NCBI RefSeq assembly: GCF_000308595.1
Contig: NZ_BAGA01000059.1
Coordinates: 1 to 54,781, forward strand
DNA: 54,781 nt
Direction: 5' to 3'
Source: Nocardia higoensis NBRC 100133
Lineage (GTDB): Bacteria; Actinomycetota; Actinomycetes; Mycobacteriales; Mycobacteriaceae
Below the pieces are notes generated by a model. It made no database searches. It worked only from the letters and a program-made list of their open reading frames with translations, and was not told the DNA's origin. The translations under genes were made by a program, and so were the position numbers. Below, piece after piece: positions 27,178 to 35,740 of this stretch (within the stretch, counting starts at the first letter, position 1; the number at the start of each line of letters is the position of its first letter).

Positions 27178-28242
27178 TCAGTAGCGCCGCGCGGAGTGGT
27201 ACGGCGTGGAACCCATCGGGGCCACGGCCACCGGCACACCGAAGGTGGAGGCGTGCAACATCATTCCGTTGCCGGCGTAGATACCGACGTGGGAGATGTC
27301 GGAGTAGAAGAACACGACGTCACCGGGCTGCAGATCGTCCTTGTCCACGGGGGTGCCGTAGGCCGCCTGGGCCGAACTGGTGCGCGGCACGTTCTTGCCG
27401 ACCTGCTTGAACGCCCATTGCACCAGGCCGGAGCAGTCGAACTGGTCGGGGCCGGTGGCGCCCCAGACATACGGGTCGCCGACCCGGGTGAGACCGGCGG
27501 CCAGCGCGCTGGTGCCGCTGCCGGGGACCAGGCCCTGCAGCAGCGTGTCGCGGTCGAAGCCGGGCGGGAAGGGCGAGCCGGCCAGTGTCGAGCGATCCGA
27601 CGCCGACAGCGCGCCCCACGCCTGCACGACCTGGGCGATGGCGCCGGCGAGTTCGCTGCGCTTGCGCTCGAGGTCGGCGCGCACCTCGTCGGCCTTGCGC
27701 GCGGCCTCGTGGGCGGCGTCGGCGGCGGCACGGGCGGTGTTCTCGGCGGCCACCGCCGCGTCGTTCGCCTTCTTGAACCGGCGGAGTTCATCGGTGGTCT
27801 GGGCGGCGAGCACGTCCATCGTGGACATCCGGTCCAGCATCTGCTGTGGTGAGTCGCTCACCAGCACGGCGAACATGCGATTGGTGCGCACGCCCTGGTA
27901 GGCGGCGATGGCGGTGCGATCGATGACCGGCTGGAAGGCGCGGACCTCCGCGCGCGCGGCCTCGACCACGGCGGTGCGTGCGGCGAGTTCGGCGTCGGCG
28001 GCCCGCTGGACGGCGAGCTTGGCGTCGAGATCCTCCTGCGCGCCGAGCGCCTGCTGATTGAGCTGCTCGGATTGGCGGGACAGGTCGATCATGCTCTGCA
28101 CCGCCTCGCTCGCGGTGCTCGGCATCGCGACCGGGTCGGCCAGGGCGGGAGATCCGGTGGACAGTCCGGTGGCAAGAACACCGACGGCGAATACGCCGCA
28201 GAGCAGGCGCTTGGTGCGATAGGTGCGCTGATCGACTGCCAC
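27178..28242 (-). CDS. NlpC/P60 peptidoglycan endopeptidase with coiled-coil N-domain (RipC/Rv2190c-like)
   Basis: A secreted 354-residue hydrolase. A signal peptide (LLCGVFAVGVLATGLSTG, ending near ALA-DP) is followed by a long coiled-coil region (about 45-225, many Ala/Arg/Glu heptads). Then comes the NlpC/P60 domain with catalytic Cys in QFDCSGLVQW (about residue 267) and His in SHVGIYAGNGMMLHAS. It cleaves stem peptides within peptidoglycan, and the coiled coil suggests autoinhibition or FtsEX-type activation. GTG 28242 follows GAAGGAG. It is the first gene of a pair with the lipoprotein metallopeptidase. Confidence 0.92.
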   Translation of the reverse strand: MAVDQRTYRTKRLLCGVFAVGVLATGLSTGSPALADPVAMPSTASEAVQSMIDLSRQSEQLNQQALGAQEDLDAKLAVQRAADAELAARTAVVEAARAEVRAFQPVIDRTAIAAYQGVRTNRMFAVLVSDSPQQMLDRMSTMDVLAAQTTDELRRFKKANDAAVAAENTARAAADAAHEAARKADEVRADLERKRSELAGAIAQVVQAWGALSASDRSTLAGSPFPPGFDRDTLLQGLVPGSGTSALAAGLTRVGDPYVWGATGPDQFDCSGLVQWAFKQVGKNVPRTSSAQAAYGTPVDKDDLQPGDVVFFYSDISHVGIYAGNGMMLHASTFGVPVAVAPMGSTPYHSARRY

Positions 28243-28330
28243 AGCCCGACGTGCTCCTTCGTTGCCGAAGCGCTCGGATCCGGCGAAGGTCACCGGTCCA
28301 CACTCCGTTCGGTCTCGATTAGATTACGAA

Positions 28331-28374
28331 ACGGCAGCGGCTCGTGTCCAGGTGGACACGAGCCGCTCTGCCGT
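28331..28374 (-). terminator. Terminator of the short NlpC/P60 gene
   Basis: 12 bp stem CGGCTCGTGTCC / GGACACGAGCCG, then a 2 nt bulge and 7 more pairs (ACGGCAG / CTGCCGT), with an AGGT-type loop. On the minus strand it is followed by TTTCGTAATCT. It separates the two NlpC/P60 genes. Confidence 0.85.
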
Positions 28375-28417
28375 AGCGGTCGATTCGCCGTGTAGGGGGC
28401 GAATCGCTGCCGGTGGA

Positions 28418-28999
28418 TCAGTACCGGCGAGCCCCCGCGAAGGGCATGGAGGAGATCGGCGCGACATTCACCGGGGTGCCCGCGGTGGCCGCGTGCACGA
28501 CATTGCCGTTGCCCGCGTACAGACCGGAGTGGCCGCCGCCGTAGAAGGAGACCATGTCGCCGGGGCGCAGGTCGTCGATCGAGACAGGCGTGCCCGCGGC
28601 CAGCTGCGCGCCGCTGGTGCGCGGGAGTTCCTTGCCCGCCTGACGGTAGGCCCACTGGACCAGGCCGGAGCAGTCGAAGGCGTTCGGGCCCGCGGCGCCG
28701 TAGACGTAGGGGGAGCCCACCTTGGACAGCGCGGCGTCCAGCGCCACCTCGCCCAGCGTCTTCTGCGGCGCCACGAACGGCGGCGGCGTGAACGGCGCGG
28801 CGGGTGTTGCCGGCTCGATGCCGGGGATGCCCGAGGGGATCGGGATCTCGTTCGGCACCTCGAAGACGCCGACGCCGGGGATGTTCACCGGCTGGGCCGA
28901 GGCCGTGGCCGGAAGGAGGAACGCGCCGATGGTGGCAGCGCCGATCGCTCCGGCGGCAACGGCACGCCGCGCCTGCCGTTTGACGGTGTTGGTCGCCAT
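28418..28999 (-). CDS. Short secreted NlpC/P60 hydrolase
   Basis: A 193-residue secreted enzyme. The signal peptide ends at ATASA-QP (residue 36). A Pro-rich linker (residues 37-75, PNEIPIPSGIPGIEPATPAA) precedes the NlpC/P60 domain, with Cys in AFDCSGLVQWAYRQ (about residue 107) and His in GGHSGLYAGNGNVVHAA. It resembles RipB/RipD-size enzymes with no coiled coil. The ATG at 28999 opens MATNTVKRQARR. The catalytic domain is close to that of the neighbour (both end in GARRY/SARRY), so the pair is probably a tandem duplication. It is controlled by the long upstream region. Confidence 0.92.
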   Translation of the reverse strand: MATNTVKRQARRAVAAGAIGAATIGAFLLPATASAQPVNIPGVGVFEVPNEIPIPSGIPGIEPATPAAPFTPPPFVAPQKTLGEVALDAALSKVGSPYVYGAAGPNAFDCSGLVQWAYRQAGKELPRTSGAQLAAGTPVSIDDLRPGDMVSFYGGGHSGLYAGNGNVVHAATAGTPVNVAPISSMPFAGARRY

Positions 29000-29062
29000 G
29001 TTGCGGTTACTTCCAATCTGCCCCACGACGCCACACCCGAGTGGTGCGGCGGACTGCGACGA

Positions 29063-29081
29063 ACGCACCGGATCGGTGCGT
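29063..29081. promoter_or_regulatory. Inverted repeat ACGCACCG-gat-CGGTGCGT
   Basis: Perfect 8 bp arms with a 3 bp spacer, 64 bp upstream of the NlpC/P60 ATG. It could be an operator or a leader hairpin. Confidence 0.4.
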
Positions 29082-29100
29082 CGAACTCCGCGAGGTCTCG

Positions 29101-29123
29101 GAACGATTACGAACCGATCACGG
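29101..29123. promoter_or_regulatory. Repeated motif, site 1 upstream of NlpC/P60
   Basis: AACGATTACGAACCGATCACGG. On the minus strand it reads GTGATCGGTTCGTAATCG, a direct repeat of GTRATCG with an 11 bp period. This spacing suits a tandem-binding OmpR-type response regulator such as MtrA (inference). Confidence 0.4.
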
Positions 29124-29199
29124 AAGTTTGTAAAGCCGTCCGGCCGCCGAACGCGCAATTACCGATCTTGGAAGCGAAATTTCATGCGACATATCTCAC

Positions 29200-29221
29200 A
29201 ACGATCACGAAACGATGACGG
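29200..29221. promoter_or_regulatory. Repeated motif, site 2 upstream of NlpC/P60
   Basis: AACGATCACGAAACGATGACGG, nearly identical to site 1. On the minus strand it is GTCAT-n6-GTGAT, again with an 11 bp period. Confidence 0.4.
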
Positions 29222-29582
29222 GAACGTTTCACCGCCCGATTCGTCCTCGCTGCGGCCAGGTCGACATGCCGAGGAGGCGATGGTTCGGACCGGTTGGACA
29301 GCTGATATATCCCCAGCTCGAGGCGATATCGGTGACGTGCTGCGGGTGCCGGTTCTGGACAAGCGTACAAGTCTGTGCCGAACCGGTCCGGCCGGTCGGT
29401 TCGATCGAGTTCGGCGGGCTCGGACACGCCCGGATTTTGATAGTTTCCACCGTCGATTGTGAGCTGCACCACTTTTTGTTTTTCTAGATCATTTATCTGT
29501 GCCGGCCCGGAAAAAACGTCGTGTTATTACTCGGTCCAGTAGTCCTGACAGTTGTCGGATGATCTCTGTCGGAGGTTCGCCC

Positions 29583-29588
29583 TACGCT
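29583..29588 (+). promoter_or_regulatory. -10 box (TACGCT), leaderless nuclease gene
   Basis: TACGCT lies 7 nt before GTG 29596. There is no Shine-Dalgarno sequence. Confidence 0.5.
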
Positions 29589-29595
29589 GACCGCC

Positions 29596-31593
29596 GTGCC
29601 CGACTCCGAACCCCTCGCCGCCCGGCAGTTGGCCTTCGACGAGCTGGACACCCCGCTCTACGACACCACCTTCGTCGTCGTCGACCTGGAGACCACCGGC
29701 ACCAGCCCGGAAGGCGATGCCATCACCGAGATCGGCGCGGTCAAGGTGCGCGGCGGCGAGGTGCTGGGGGAGTTCGCCACGCTGGTCGATCCCGGTCGTG
29801 CCATCCCACCCGAGGTCGTGCGGATCACCGGCATCACCACCGCCCTGGTCTGCGCGGCGCCGCGCATCGAGGCGGTGCTGCCCGCGTTCCTCGAGTTCGC
29901 GGCGGGGGCGGTGCTTGTCGCCCACAACGCCCGCTTCGACACCGCCTTCCTGCGCGCGGCCGCCGCTCGCAGCGAACTGCCGTGGCCCGGCGCCCCGGTG
30001 CTGTGCACGGTGAAGCTGGCCAGGCGGGTGCTCGGCCGAGACGAGGCCCCGTCGGTACGGCTGTCCGCCCTGGCCCATCTGCTCGGCGCGAGCACCCGGC
30101 CGACCCACCGTGCCCTCGACGATGCCCGCGCCACCGTGGACGTGCTGCACGCCCTCATCGGCCGGGTCGGCAATCAGGGCGTCCACAGCCTGACCGAACT
30201 ACTCGACTACCTGCCCGATGTCACCTCGGGGCAGCGCGCCAAGCGGGTGTTCGCCACCGGCCTGCCCGCCGAGCCGGGGGTGTATCTGTTCCGCGGCCCC
30301 TCCGACGAAGTCCTCTATATAGGGACGGCGGTGAATCTGCGCCGCCGCGTGCGTACGTACTTCACCGGATCGGAGACCCGCGGCCGGATGAAGGAGATGG
30401 TCGCGCTCGCCGGCCGGGTCGATCACGTGGTGTGCGCGCACGGCCTCGAAGCCGGAGTGCGGGAATTGCGGCTGCTCGCCGCGCACGCGCCTCCGTACAA
30501 CCGGCGCTCCAAATTCCCCAAGCGCGCCTGGTGGATCACGCTGACCGAGGAGGCCTTCCCGCGCTTCGCCGTGGGCCGCACACCCGCGCCGGATGCGCTG
30601 GGCCCGTTCAATTCCCGCACCGACGCCGCCGACATCGCCGCCACCCTGGCCGAGCACGCCGGCCTGCGCACGTGCACCACCCGGCTCACCCGTGCGGCGA
30701 CCCACGACTGCCCGCCCGCCGTGGTCGGCGGATGCCCGGCCGCTCGCGCACGCGAAAAGCCGCTCACCGCCGGGCAATACGCGCCGAGGGTGGCGGCTGT
30801 CCGGGAGCTGATCGCAGGCCGCGACGACAGCCTGCTCACCGCCGTGCTCGACCTGATCGAATCCTATTCCCGCGCAGAACGCTTCGAGACCGCCGCACGC
30901 CTGCGCGATCGGGCCGCCGCCCTCATCCGGGCCCTGCGCCGCACCCAGCGCCTGGCCGCCCTCACCCGCATCGCCGAACTGATCGCCGCGCACCCCGACG
31001 GCGCGGGCGGCTGGGAATTCGCCGTCATCCGCCATGGCAGGCTCGCCGCCGCGGGCGTCGCCCGCCGCGGCACACCCCCGATGCCCGTGGTGGACCACCT
31101 CGTCGCCGCCGCCGAGACCGTCGTCCCCGACGGACGCCCCGTTCTCCTGACGCAAGCGGCCCTACCCCGCACGGCGGTCGGTATGCCGAAGCACGCCGGT
31201 GGACCGGGCGGTGATCGCGTGCGGACCGGCGCTGGGGTACCTACTGCCGTGCCGACCGGTGATCGCGGGCCTGCCGGTGTCGATATGCCGGCCTTTGTCG
31301 GCCTGCCCAGCGATGTCACGATGCCTACTCATGTCGGCTCGGCTGCCGGTGCCGGGGTGCCCGCCGAGGAAGTCGTCGAGTGGGTGGGACCGCCGCTGCT
31401 CGGCGCGTCGCCGGAGGAGGTCGGGCTGGTGGCGCGCTGGCTGGAACGGCCGGGGGTGCGCATCGTGCGGACCACGCACGGCTACCACGAGCCCCGGTGC
31501 GGTGCGGGGCGGCTGCTGGCTTGGGCGGAGACCGCCGAGGCCGCGGCGCGGGCGCGGCCCGAGGGCGCGGACTACATGGAGCAGACCGGGTGA
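29596..31593 (+). CDS. DEDDh exonuclease fused to a UvrC-like GIY-YIG domain (Rv2191-like)
   Basis: A 665-residue two-nuclease fusion. Residues 20-190 form a DnaQ-like 3'-5' exonuclease: Exo [14 protein letters not shown], Exo [12 protein letters not shown], Exo [13 protein letters not shown]. Residues about 220-310 form a GIY-YIG domain of UvrC type ([20 protein letters not shown]), followed by a UVR-like helical stretch ([20 protein letters not shown]). It likely acts in excision repair or polymerase proofreading. Residues ~528-592 are a low-complexity insert with MPxxVG repeats, absent from what I remember of Rv2191. GTG 29596 has a leaderless -10 box. Confidence 0.93.
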   Translation: MPDSEPLAARQLAFDELDTPLYDTTFVVVDLETTGTSPEGDAITEIGAVKVRGGEVLGEFATLVDPGRAIPPEVVRITGITTALVCAAPRIEAVLPAFLEFAAGAVLVAHNARFDTAFLRAAAARSELPWPGAPVLCTVKLARRVLGRDEAPSVRLSALAHLLGASTRPTHRALDDARATVDVLHALIGRVGNQGVHSLTELLDYLPDVTSGQRAKRVFATGLPAEPGVYLFRGPSDEVLYIGTAVNLRRRVRTYFTGSETRGRMKEMVALAGRVDHVVCAHGLEAGVRELRLLAAHAPPYNRRSKFPKRAWWITLTEEAFPRFAVGRTPAPDALGPFNSRTDAADIAATLAEHAGLRTCTTRLTRAATHDCPPAVVGGCPAARAREKPLTAGQYAPRVAAVRELIAGRDDSLLTAVLDLIESYSRAERFETAARLRDRAAALIRALRRTQRLAALTRIAELIAAHPDGAGGWEFAVIRHGRLAAAGVARRGTPPMPVVDHLVAAAETVVPDGRPVLLTQAALPRTAVGMPKHAGGPGGDRVRTGAGVPTAVPTGDRGPAGVDMPAFVGLPSDVTMPTHVGSAAGAGVPAEEVVEWVGPPLLGASPEEVGLVARWLERPGVRIVRTTHGYHEPRCGAGRLLAWAETAEAAARARPEGADYMEQTG

Positions 31594-31708
31594 ACGGTTC
31601 GGCCGGGGACGCCGGATGACGCCCGGCCCTCGGCGAGCGACCGGCGATCGGATCGCGATCGTTCGAGCGCTGCCATGCGCGCGGCCGGGCGTGCGATGCC
31701 GCGCGCAC

Positions 31709-31714
31709 TAGGCT
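31709..31714 (+). promoter_or_regulatory. -10 box (TAGGCT), leaderless RAM-domain gene
   Basis: TAGGCT lies 6 nt before the ATG at 31721. Confidence 0.5.
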
Positions 31715-31720
31715 GAGCCC

Positions 31721-31996
31721 ATGATTAACGCGATCGTGCTGATCCACGCCGACAACGCCCGTATCCCGGAGACCGCGCAGGCCGTGGCCGATACCGAGGG
31801 CGTGACCGAGGTCTACTCCTGCGCCGGTGACGTGGACCTGATCGCGATGGTGCGGGTGCGTGACCACGAGCAGATCGCCGAGGTGGTCACCGGGCGGATC
31901 GACAAGGTGCCCGGTGTCGAGCGCACCACCACGCACATCGCCTTCAAGTCCTACTCGCGCGCGGACGCCGAGGACGGGTTCTCGATCGGGGAGTGA
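31721..31996 (+). CDS. Stand-alone Lrp/AsnC ligand-binding (RAM) domain protein
   Basis: A 91-residue protein that is only the RAM effector domain of Lrp/AsnC regulators: NAIVLIHADNARIPETAQAV, VTEVYSCAGDVDLIAMVRV and RTTTHIAFKSYS. It has no HTH, so it cannot bind DNA itself. Such proteins form decameric rings and bind amino acids, or modulate full-length Lrp partners. It sits beside trpD (convergent), so an aromatic amino-acid ligand is an attractive guess, no more. The ATG at 31721 is leaderless. Confidence 0.9.
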   Translation: MINAIVLIHADNARIPETAQAVADTEGVTEVYSCAGDVDLIAMVRVRDHEQIAEVVTGRIDKVPGVERTTTHIAFKSYSRADAEDGFSIGE

Positions 31997-32007
31997 GCCC
32001 GCCCGCC

Positions 32008-32037
32008 GAGGGCCCTACGCAGCTGAGGGCCCTACGC
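32008..32037. repeat. Short direct repeat at the 3' end of trpD
   Basis: GAGGGCCCTACGC occurs at 32008-32020 and again at 32025-32037. The second copy covers the last codons of trpD. Confidence 0.7.
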
Positions 32038-33138
32038 GTCGCCGAGGGAATTGGTCAGCTTCACCCAGCGGTCGAGCAGTTCGGCCGCCTTGCCGCTGTC
32101 GATGGCCGCCGCGGCCCGTTCGACCGCCGCGCCCAGCGCCTCGTGCACATCCATGTCCACATCGCCGGCGCCGCGGGACAGGTCGTAGGCGACGATCGCG
32201 GCCGCCGAGTTCACCAGCACCGCGTCGCGGACCGCGCCGGTGGTCCCGGCCAGCACCGAACGCGCGACGCCCGCGTTGACCTCCGCGTCGCCGCCGCGCA
32301 GAGCGTCGAGGTCCACCCGGGCGATGCCGAGGCGGGTCGGGTCGATGGTGGTACTGCGCTTGCGCCCGCCCGCGACGATCCAGGCCTCGGTGACATCGGA
32401 GATGGTGATCTCGTCGAGGCCGTCGGCACCGCGCACCACCAGTGCGCCCGCGCCGCGCTCGGCGAACACCCCGGCGATCACCTCGAGCAGTTCGGGAAAG
32501 GCGCAGCCGATGAGCCCCGCGCGCGGCCGGGCCGGGTTGGTCAGCGGACCGAGCACATTGAAGACGGTGGGGATGCCGATCTCTCTGCGGGCCGCGCCCG
32601 CGAAGCGCAGCGCCGGATGGAAGACGGGCGCGAAGCAGAAGCCGATGCCGACCTCGCGCACGCAACGCGCCACCGCGTCCGGGCCGAGGTTCAGTTTCAC
32701 CCCGAGCGCCTCGAGCACATCGGCGCCGCCGCTCTTGGACGAGGCCGCGCGATTGCCGTGCTTGACCACCGGCACCCCGGCGGCGGCGACCACGATCGAG
32801 GACATGGTGGAGATGTTCACCGAGCCGGACCGGTCGCCGCCGGTGCCGACGATGTCGACCGCGTCGCCGTCGATGCTCACCAGGCGCGCGTGCTCGAACA
32901 TGCCCCTGGCCAGACCGTCGAGTTCGGCGGGAGTGGGCACCTTGATCTTGATCGCGACTCCGAAGGCGGCGATCTGGGCGCTGGTGGCGTTGTCGGACAT
33001 GATCTCGTCCATCACCCAGGCGGTGTCGGCGGCGGTCAGGTCGCGCCCGTCGGCGAGGGCACCGAGGACCTGCGGCCAGTCGCGCGCGCGGTCCCGTTCG
33101 GCACGTTCGGCTTGCGCTTCCGGGAGCTGACCGCTCAT
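32032..33138 (-). CDS. trpD: Anthranilate phosphoribosyltransferase
   Basis: Second committed step of tryptophan synthesis: anthranilate + PRPP to phosphoribosyl-anthranilate. Length 368 aa. The PRPP loop [51 protein letters not shown] and the C-terminal [12 protein letters not shown] are all present. The ATG at 33138 (MSGQLPEAQ) has GGAAGGAAC upstream. It stands alone, apart from the other trp genes, as in mycobacteria (Rv2192c). Its promoter region abuts the tandem array at 33310. Confidence 0.97.
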   Translation of the reverse strand: MSGQLPEAQAERAERDRARDWPQVLGALADGRDLTAADTAWVMDEIMSDNATSAQIAAFGVAIKIKVPTPAELDGLARGMFEHARLVSIDGDAVDIVGTGGDRSGSVNISTMSSIVVAAAGVPVVKHGNRAASSKSGGADVLEALGVKLNLGPDAVARCVREVGIGFCFAPVFHPALRFAGAARREIGIPTVFNVLGPLTNPARPRAGLIGCAFPELLEVIAGVFAERGAGALVVRGADGLDEITISDVTEAWIVAGGRKRSTTIDPTRLGIARVDLDALRGGDAEVNAGVARSVLAGTTGAVRDAVLVNSAAAIVAYDLSRGAGDVDMDVHEALGAAVERAAAAIDSGKAAELLDRWVKLTNSLGDA

Positions 33139-33309
33139 CTTCTGTTCCTTCCGGCACACGTCCGGGCCGATCGGCGCGGAATCGCGTGCGCATCGAGATC
33201 CGACACGTGAACCGATCGCTGGGGAGGCCGGTTCTGTCGAGCAGCCTAGTGTGCGCGCGTTCCGGACGGGATCGAGTATCAGCGCGCCGCCGCCCGATGT
33301 CGCATCACA

Positions 33310-33587
33310 TCCCGCCCGATGTCGCTCACATACGGCCGAGTGCGCATCGGATCCGGTCGATGCCGCATCGCATCGGGTCAGGAGTGCCCCACATCCGCTC
33401 GCGGCCGCATCACATCCGGTCAGGAGCGCCTGCCATCCGCTCGAGGCGGCGTCCGCATCCGCTCAGGGGAGCGCCTCACCTCCGTTCGGGGCGCGTCGCC
33501 TCCGTTCGGGGCGCGTCGCCTCCGGCCGGGGCGCGTCACATCGGAGCCGGGGCGAGCCGTCACGTCCGGCCCGGAGGCTGCATCACG
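33310..33587. repeat. Degenerate tandem array (about 13 units of 20-24 bp)
   Basis: Units begin near 33310, 33331, 33352, 33373, 33394, 33415, 33436, 33458, 33481, 33501, 33521, 33541 and 33565. Each starts TCCG-like and ends in CACA/CGCC. Two are identical 20-mers (33481-33500 and 33501-33520, TCCGTTCGGGGCGCGTCGCC). The array lies between the trpD start and the 33560 CDS and runs over the last codons of that CDS. Together with the 170 bp before it, it fills the gap between the two genes. Confidence 0.8.
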
Positions 33588-33991
33588 TCCCATCCGTCGG
33601 CGTGCCCGTCATTGCGCTGGGCCAGCCCGGCCATCCTCGAGCGCTCCTGCGAGCAGCGCAGCGCGTCGACCGGCTGGGCCCGCCAGAGCACGAGCCGCAT
33701 CCACTCGCCCTCGGGCGTGGGGGAGCCGGGGACGGGGGCGTAGCCGTCCTGCGCGGCGATCTCGCACACCCGCTGCACCCGGTCGGCGGGTACACGCAGA
33801 TGGTGGCGCAGCAACGCGGGCCGCGCGGCGTCGAGCCCGTCGGCGCGGTCGAGCGCGGTCGAACACGCCTCGGCGTCGTCGAAACTCTCGGCGACCACCA
33901 CGAGATCGGCGCGCCCGGGATCGAGTATCTCCTCTGCGGCGTGCCCGGCGAGCCGCCGCCAAATCCGTCCGATCGGTGATCGCCCGGCCAC
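33560..33991 (-). CDS. Uncharacterised protein between trpD and ctaE
   Basis: A 143-residue cytosolic protein that I do not recognise. It has an alpha/beta look: [40 protein letters not shown] and [23 protein letters not shown] 33991 is preceded by GAGGAG with 5 nt spacing. The last ten codons lie inside the tandem array, so the C-terminus ([11 protein letters not shown]) may vary between strains. It is divergent from ctaE. Confidence 0.7.
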   Translation of the reverse strand: MAGRSPIGRIWRRLAGHAAEEILDPGRADLVVVAESFDDAEACSTALDRADGLDAARPALLRHHLRVPADRVQRVCEIAAQDGYAPVPGSPTPEGEWMRLVLWRAQPVDALRCSQERSRMAGLAQRNDGHADGWDVMQPPGRT

Positions 33992-34166
33992 GTGTACTCC
34001 TCGTGTCGAAGTTCTGCGCTCGGTCTCAGGTTTTCCACATATCAGCCTGTCATGCTGGTGTCGGCCCCGATGGGGCGCGCGTGGTCGAGACGATCTCCCC
34101 GCCTGCCTTTTCCGACACGTCGGGCCCACTTTCCGACCCCGGTACTCGCGTCGTACTACGAAGAGT

Positions 34167-34172
34167 CATACT
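34167..34172 (+). promoter_or_regulatory. Weak -10 box (CATACT) before ctaE
   Basis: CATACT ends 7 nt before GTG 34180. It has the spacing of the leaderless promoters in this window but deviates at the first base. Confidence 0.3.
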
Positions 34173-34179
34173 TACCCCT

Positions 34180-34791
34180 GTGACGACCGCAGTAGGGACC
34201 CCAGGATCGGCCATTACTCAGCGTGTGCATTCGCTGAACCGGCCCAACATGGTCAGCGTCGGTACCATCATCTGGCTGTCGAGCGAGTTGATGTTCTTCG
34301 CCGGCCTGTTCGCTATGTACTTCGTGGCGCGTGCGCAAGCACAGGGCAACTGGCCGCCGGAACCGACCGAGCTGAATCTCGGGCTCGCCGTGCCGGTCAC
34401 CGCCGTGCTCGTGGCGTCGTCGTTCACCTGCCAGATGGGCGTGTTCGCGGCCGAGAAGGGCGACGTGTTCGGCCTGCGCCGCTGGTACCTGCTGACGCTG
34501 GCGATGGGCGCGTTCTTCGTGGCCGGTCAGGGGTACGAGTACTACCACCTGGTCCACGAGGGCACCTCGATCTCCAGCAGCGCCTACGGCTCGGTGTTCT
34601 ACATCACCACCGGCTTCCACGGCCTGCACGTCATCGGCGGTCTCATCGCCTTCGTCTTCCTGCTGATCCGCACCAAGGTCAGTAAGTTCACCCCGGCGCA
34701 GGCCACCGCCGCGATCGTCGTGTCGTACTACTGGCACTTCGTCGACATCGTCTGGATCGGTCTGTTCGCCACGATCTACTTCGTTCGCTGA
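34180..34791 (+). CDS. ctaE: Cytochrome c oxidase subunit III
   Basis: A 203-residue membrane subunit of the aa3 oxidase with five hydrophobic helices, the short actinobacterial form. Family segments are [49 protein letters not shown] and [17 protein letters not shown]. First gene of ctaE-qcrCAB. The aa3 subunits CtaC/CtaF are encoded 17 kb away in this window. GTG 34180 is chosen for the family N-terminus. Confidence 0.97.
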   Translation: MTTAVGTPGSAITQRVHSLNRPNMVSVGTIIWLSSELMFFAGLFAMYFVARAQAQGNWPPEPTELNLGLAVPVTAVLVASSFTCQMGVFAAEKGDVFGLRRWYLLTLAMGAFFVAGQGYEYYHLVHEGTSISSSAYGSVFYITTGFHGLHVIGGLIAFVFLLIRTKVSKFTPAQATAAIVVSYYWHFVDIVWIGLFATIYFVR

Positions 34792-34876
34792 GTTGCCGGG
34801 GACCGGCGTCGGACGGTACGACGCCCGGACTCCACACTTCGCACAAGTCGGTTCCGTCTACTCCAAAGGGACACAG

Positions 34877-35740
34877 ATGAGTTCATCTCCCCCGTCAGCG
34901 CCAGAGCCCGCCAGCCCCGGGAACGGCCAGGCCAGCAAGACCCGCAAGCAGCGCCGCACTCGTCGTCGCGTCGCGGGCGGGCTCGCGCTCCTGGTGGGCC
35001 TGGTCGGAGCCGGCTTCCTCGCTACCGCGTTGACCCCTGAGCCTCAGGTCGCCACGGCGCATCAGGACCAGTCCGCGCTGATCCGCGAGGGACAGCAGCT
35101 CTACGACACCTCCTGCGTCACCTGCCACGGTGCCAACCTGCAGGGCGTGCAGGATCGCGGCCCGAGCCTCATCGGCGTCGGCGAAGCCGCGGTCTACTTC
35201 CAGGTGTCCTCCGGGCGTATGCCGCTGGCCGCCAACCAGGCGCAGGCCACGCGCAAGCCCCCGAAGTTCGACGCGAACCAGATCGACGCGCTCGGCGCCT
35301 ACATCGCCGCCAACGGCGGTGGCCCCAGCGTCGTGCGCGACGCGAACGGCGAGATCGCCCAGGAGTCCCTGCGCGGTGGCGACCTCGGCCGCGGTTCCGA
35401 GCTGTTCCGGATGAACTGCGCGTCGTGCCACAACTTCACCGGCAAGGGCGGCGCGCTGTCCTCCGGCAAGTACGCGCCGCCGCTGGCCCCCGCCAGCGAG
35501 CAGCAGATCTACGCGGCCATGCTGACCGGCCCGGAGAACATGCCCAAATTCTCCGACCGTCAGCTGACGCCGGAAGAGAAGCGCGACATCGTCGCCTACA
35601 TCAAGAACGCGACCGAAGAGGCCACCCCGGGTGGCTACGGACTCGGCGGCTTCGGTCCTTCCACCGAGGGCCTGACCATCTGGATCGTCGGCATCGTGCT
35701 CACCGTGGGTGCGGCGATGTGGATCGGATCCCGATCATGA
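34877..35740 (+). CDS. qcrC: Diheme cytochrome c of the bcc complex
   Basis: A 287-residue membrane-anchored cytochrome cc that carries electrons from the Rieske centre directly to CuA, replacing soluble cytochrome c. One N-terminal helix (about 31-52) is followed by two heme c motifs, CVTCH (Cys80-His84) and CASCH (Cys181-His185), with Met ligands in SGRMPLA and PENMPKF. A C-terminal helix is at about 262-283. The ATG at 34877 is 85 bp after ctaE with no terminator between. Its stop overlaps the qcrA start (ATGA). Confidence 0.97.
   Translation: MSSSPPSAPEPASPGNGQASKTRKQRRTRRRVAGGLALLVGLVGAGFLATALTPEPQVATAHQDQSALIREGQQLYDTSCVTCHGANLQGVQDRGPSLIGVGEAAVYFQVSSGRMPLAANQAQATRKPPKFDANQIDALGAYIAANGGGPSVVRDANGEIAQESLRGGDLGRGSELFRMNCASCHNFTGKGGALSSGKYAPPLAPASEQQIYAAMLTGPENMPKFSDRQLTPEEKRDIVAYIKNATEEATPGGYGLGGFGPSTEGLTIWIVGIVLTVGAAMWIGSRS

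Larger units (their letters stand above)
29000..29595. other. Long divergent intergenic region between the NlpC/P60 and nuclease genes
   Basis: 596 bp with no convincing gene. It holds two copies of an approximately 22 bp motif (29101-29123 and 29200-29221), a palindrome at 29063-29081, an AT-rich patch around 29470-29530 and the -10 box of the nuclease gene. I looked for a c-di-AMP (ydaO) riboswitch, which often precedes such hydrolases, and could not recognise one. Confidence 0.6.

Noticed and set aside
29000..29300. c-di-AMP (ydaO) riboswitch before the NlpC/P60 gene
   Set aside because: Expected for such genes in actinobacteria, but I could not find the conserved core on the minus strand. 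A covariance-model search would decide.
33310..33587. CRISPR array interpretation of the repeat region
   Set aside because: Units are contiguous and degenerate with no constant repeat plus unique spacers, and no cas gene is present.
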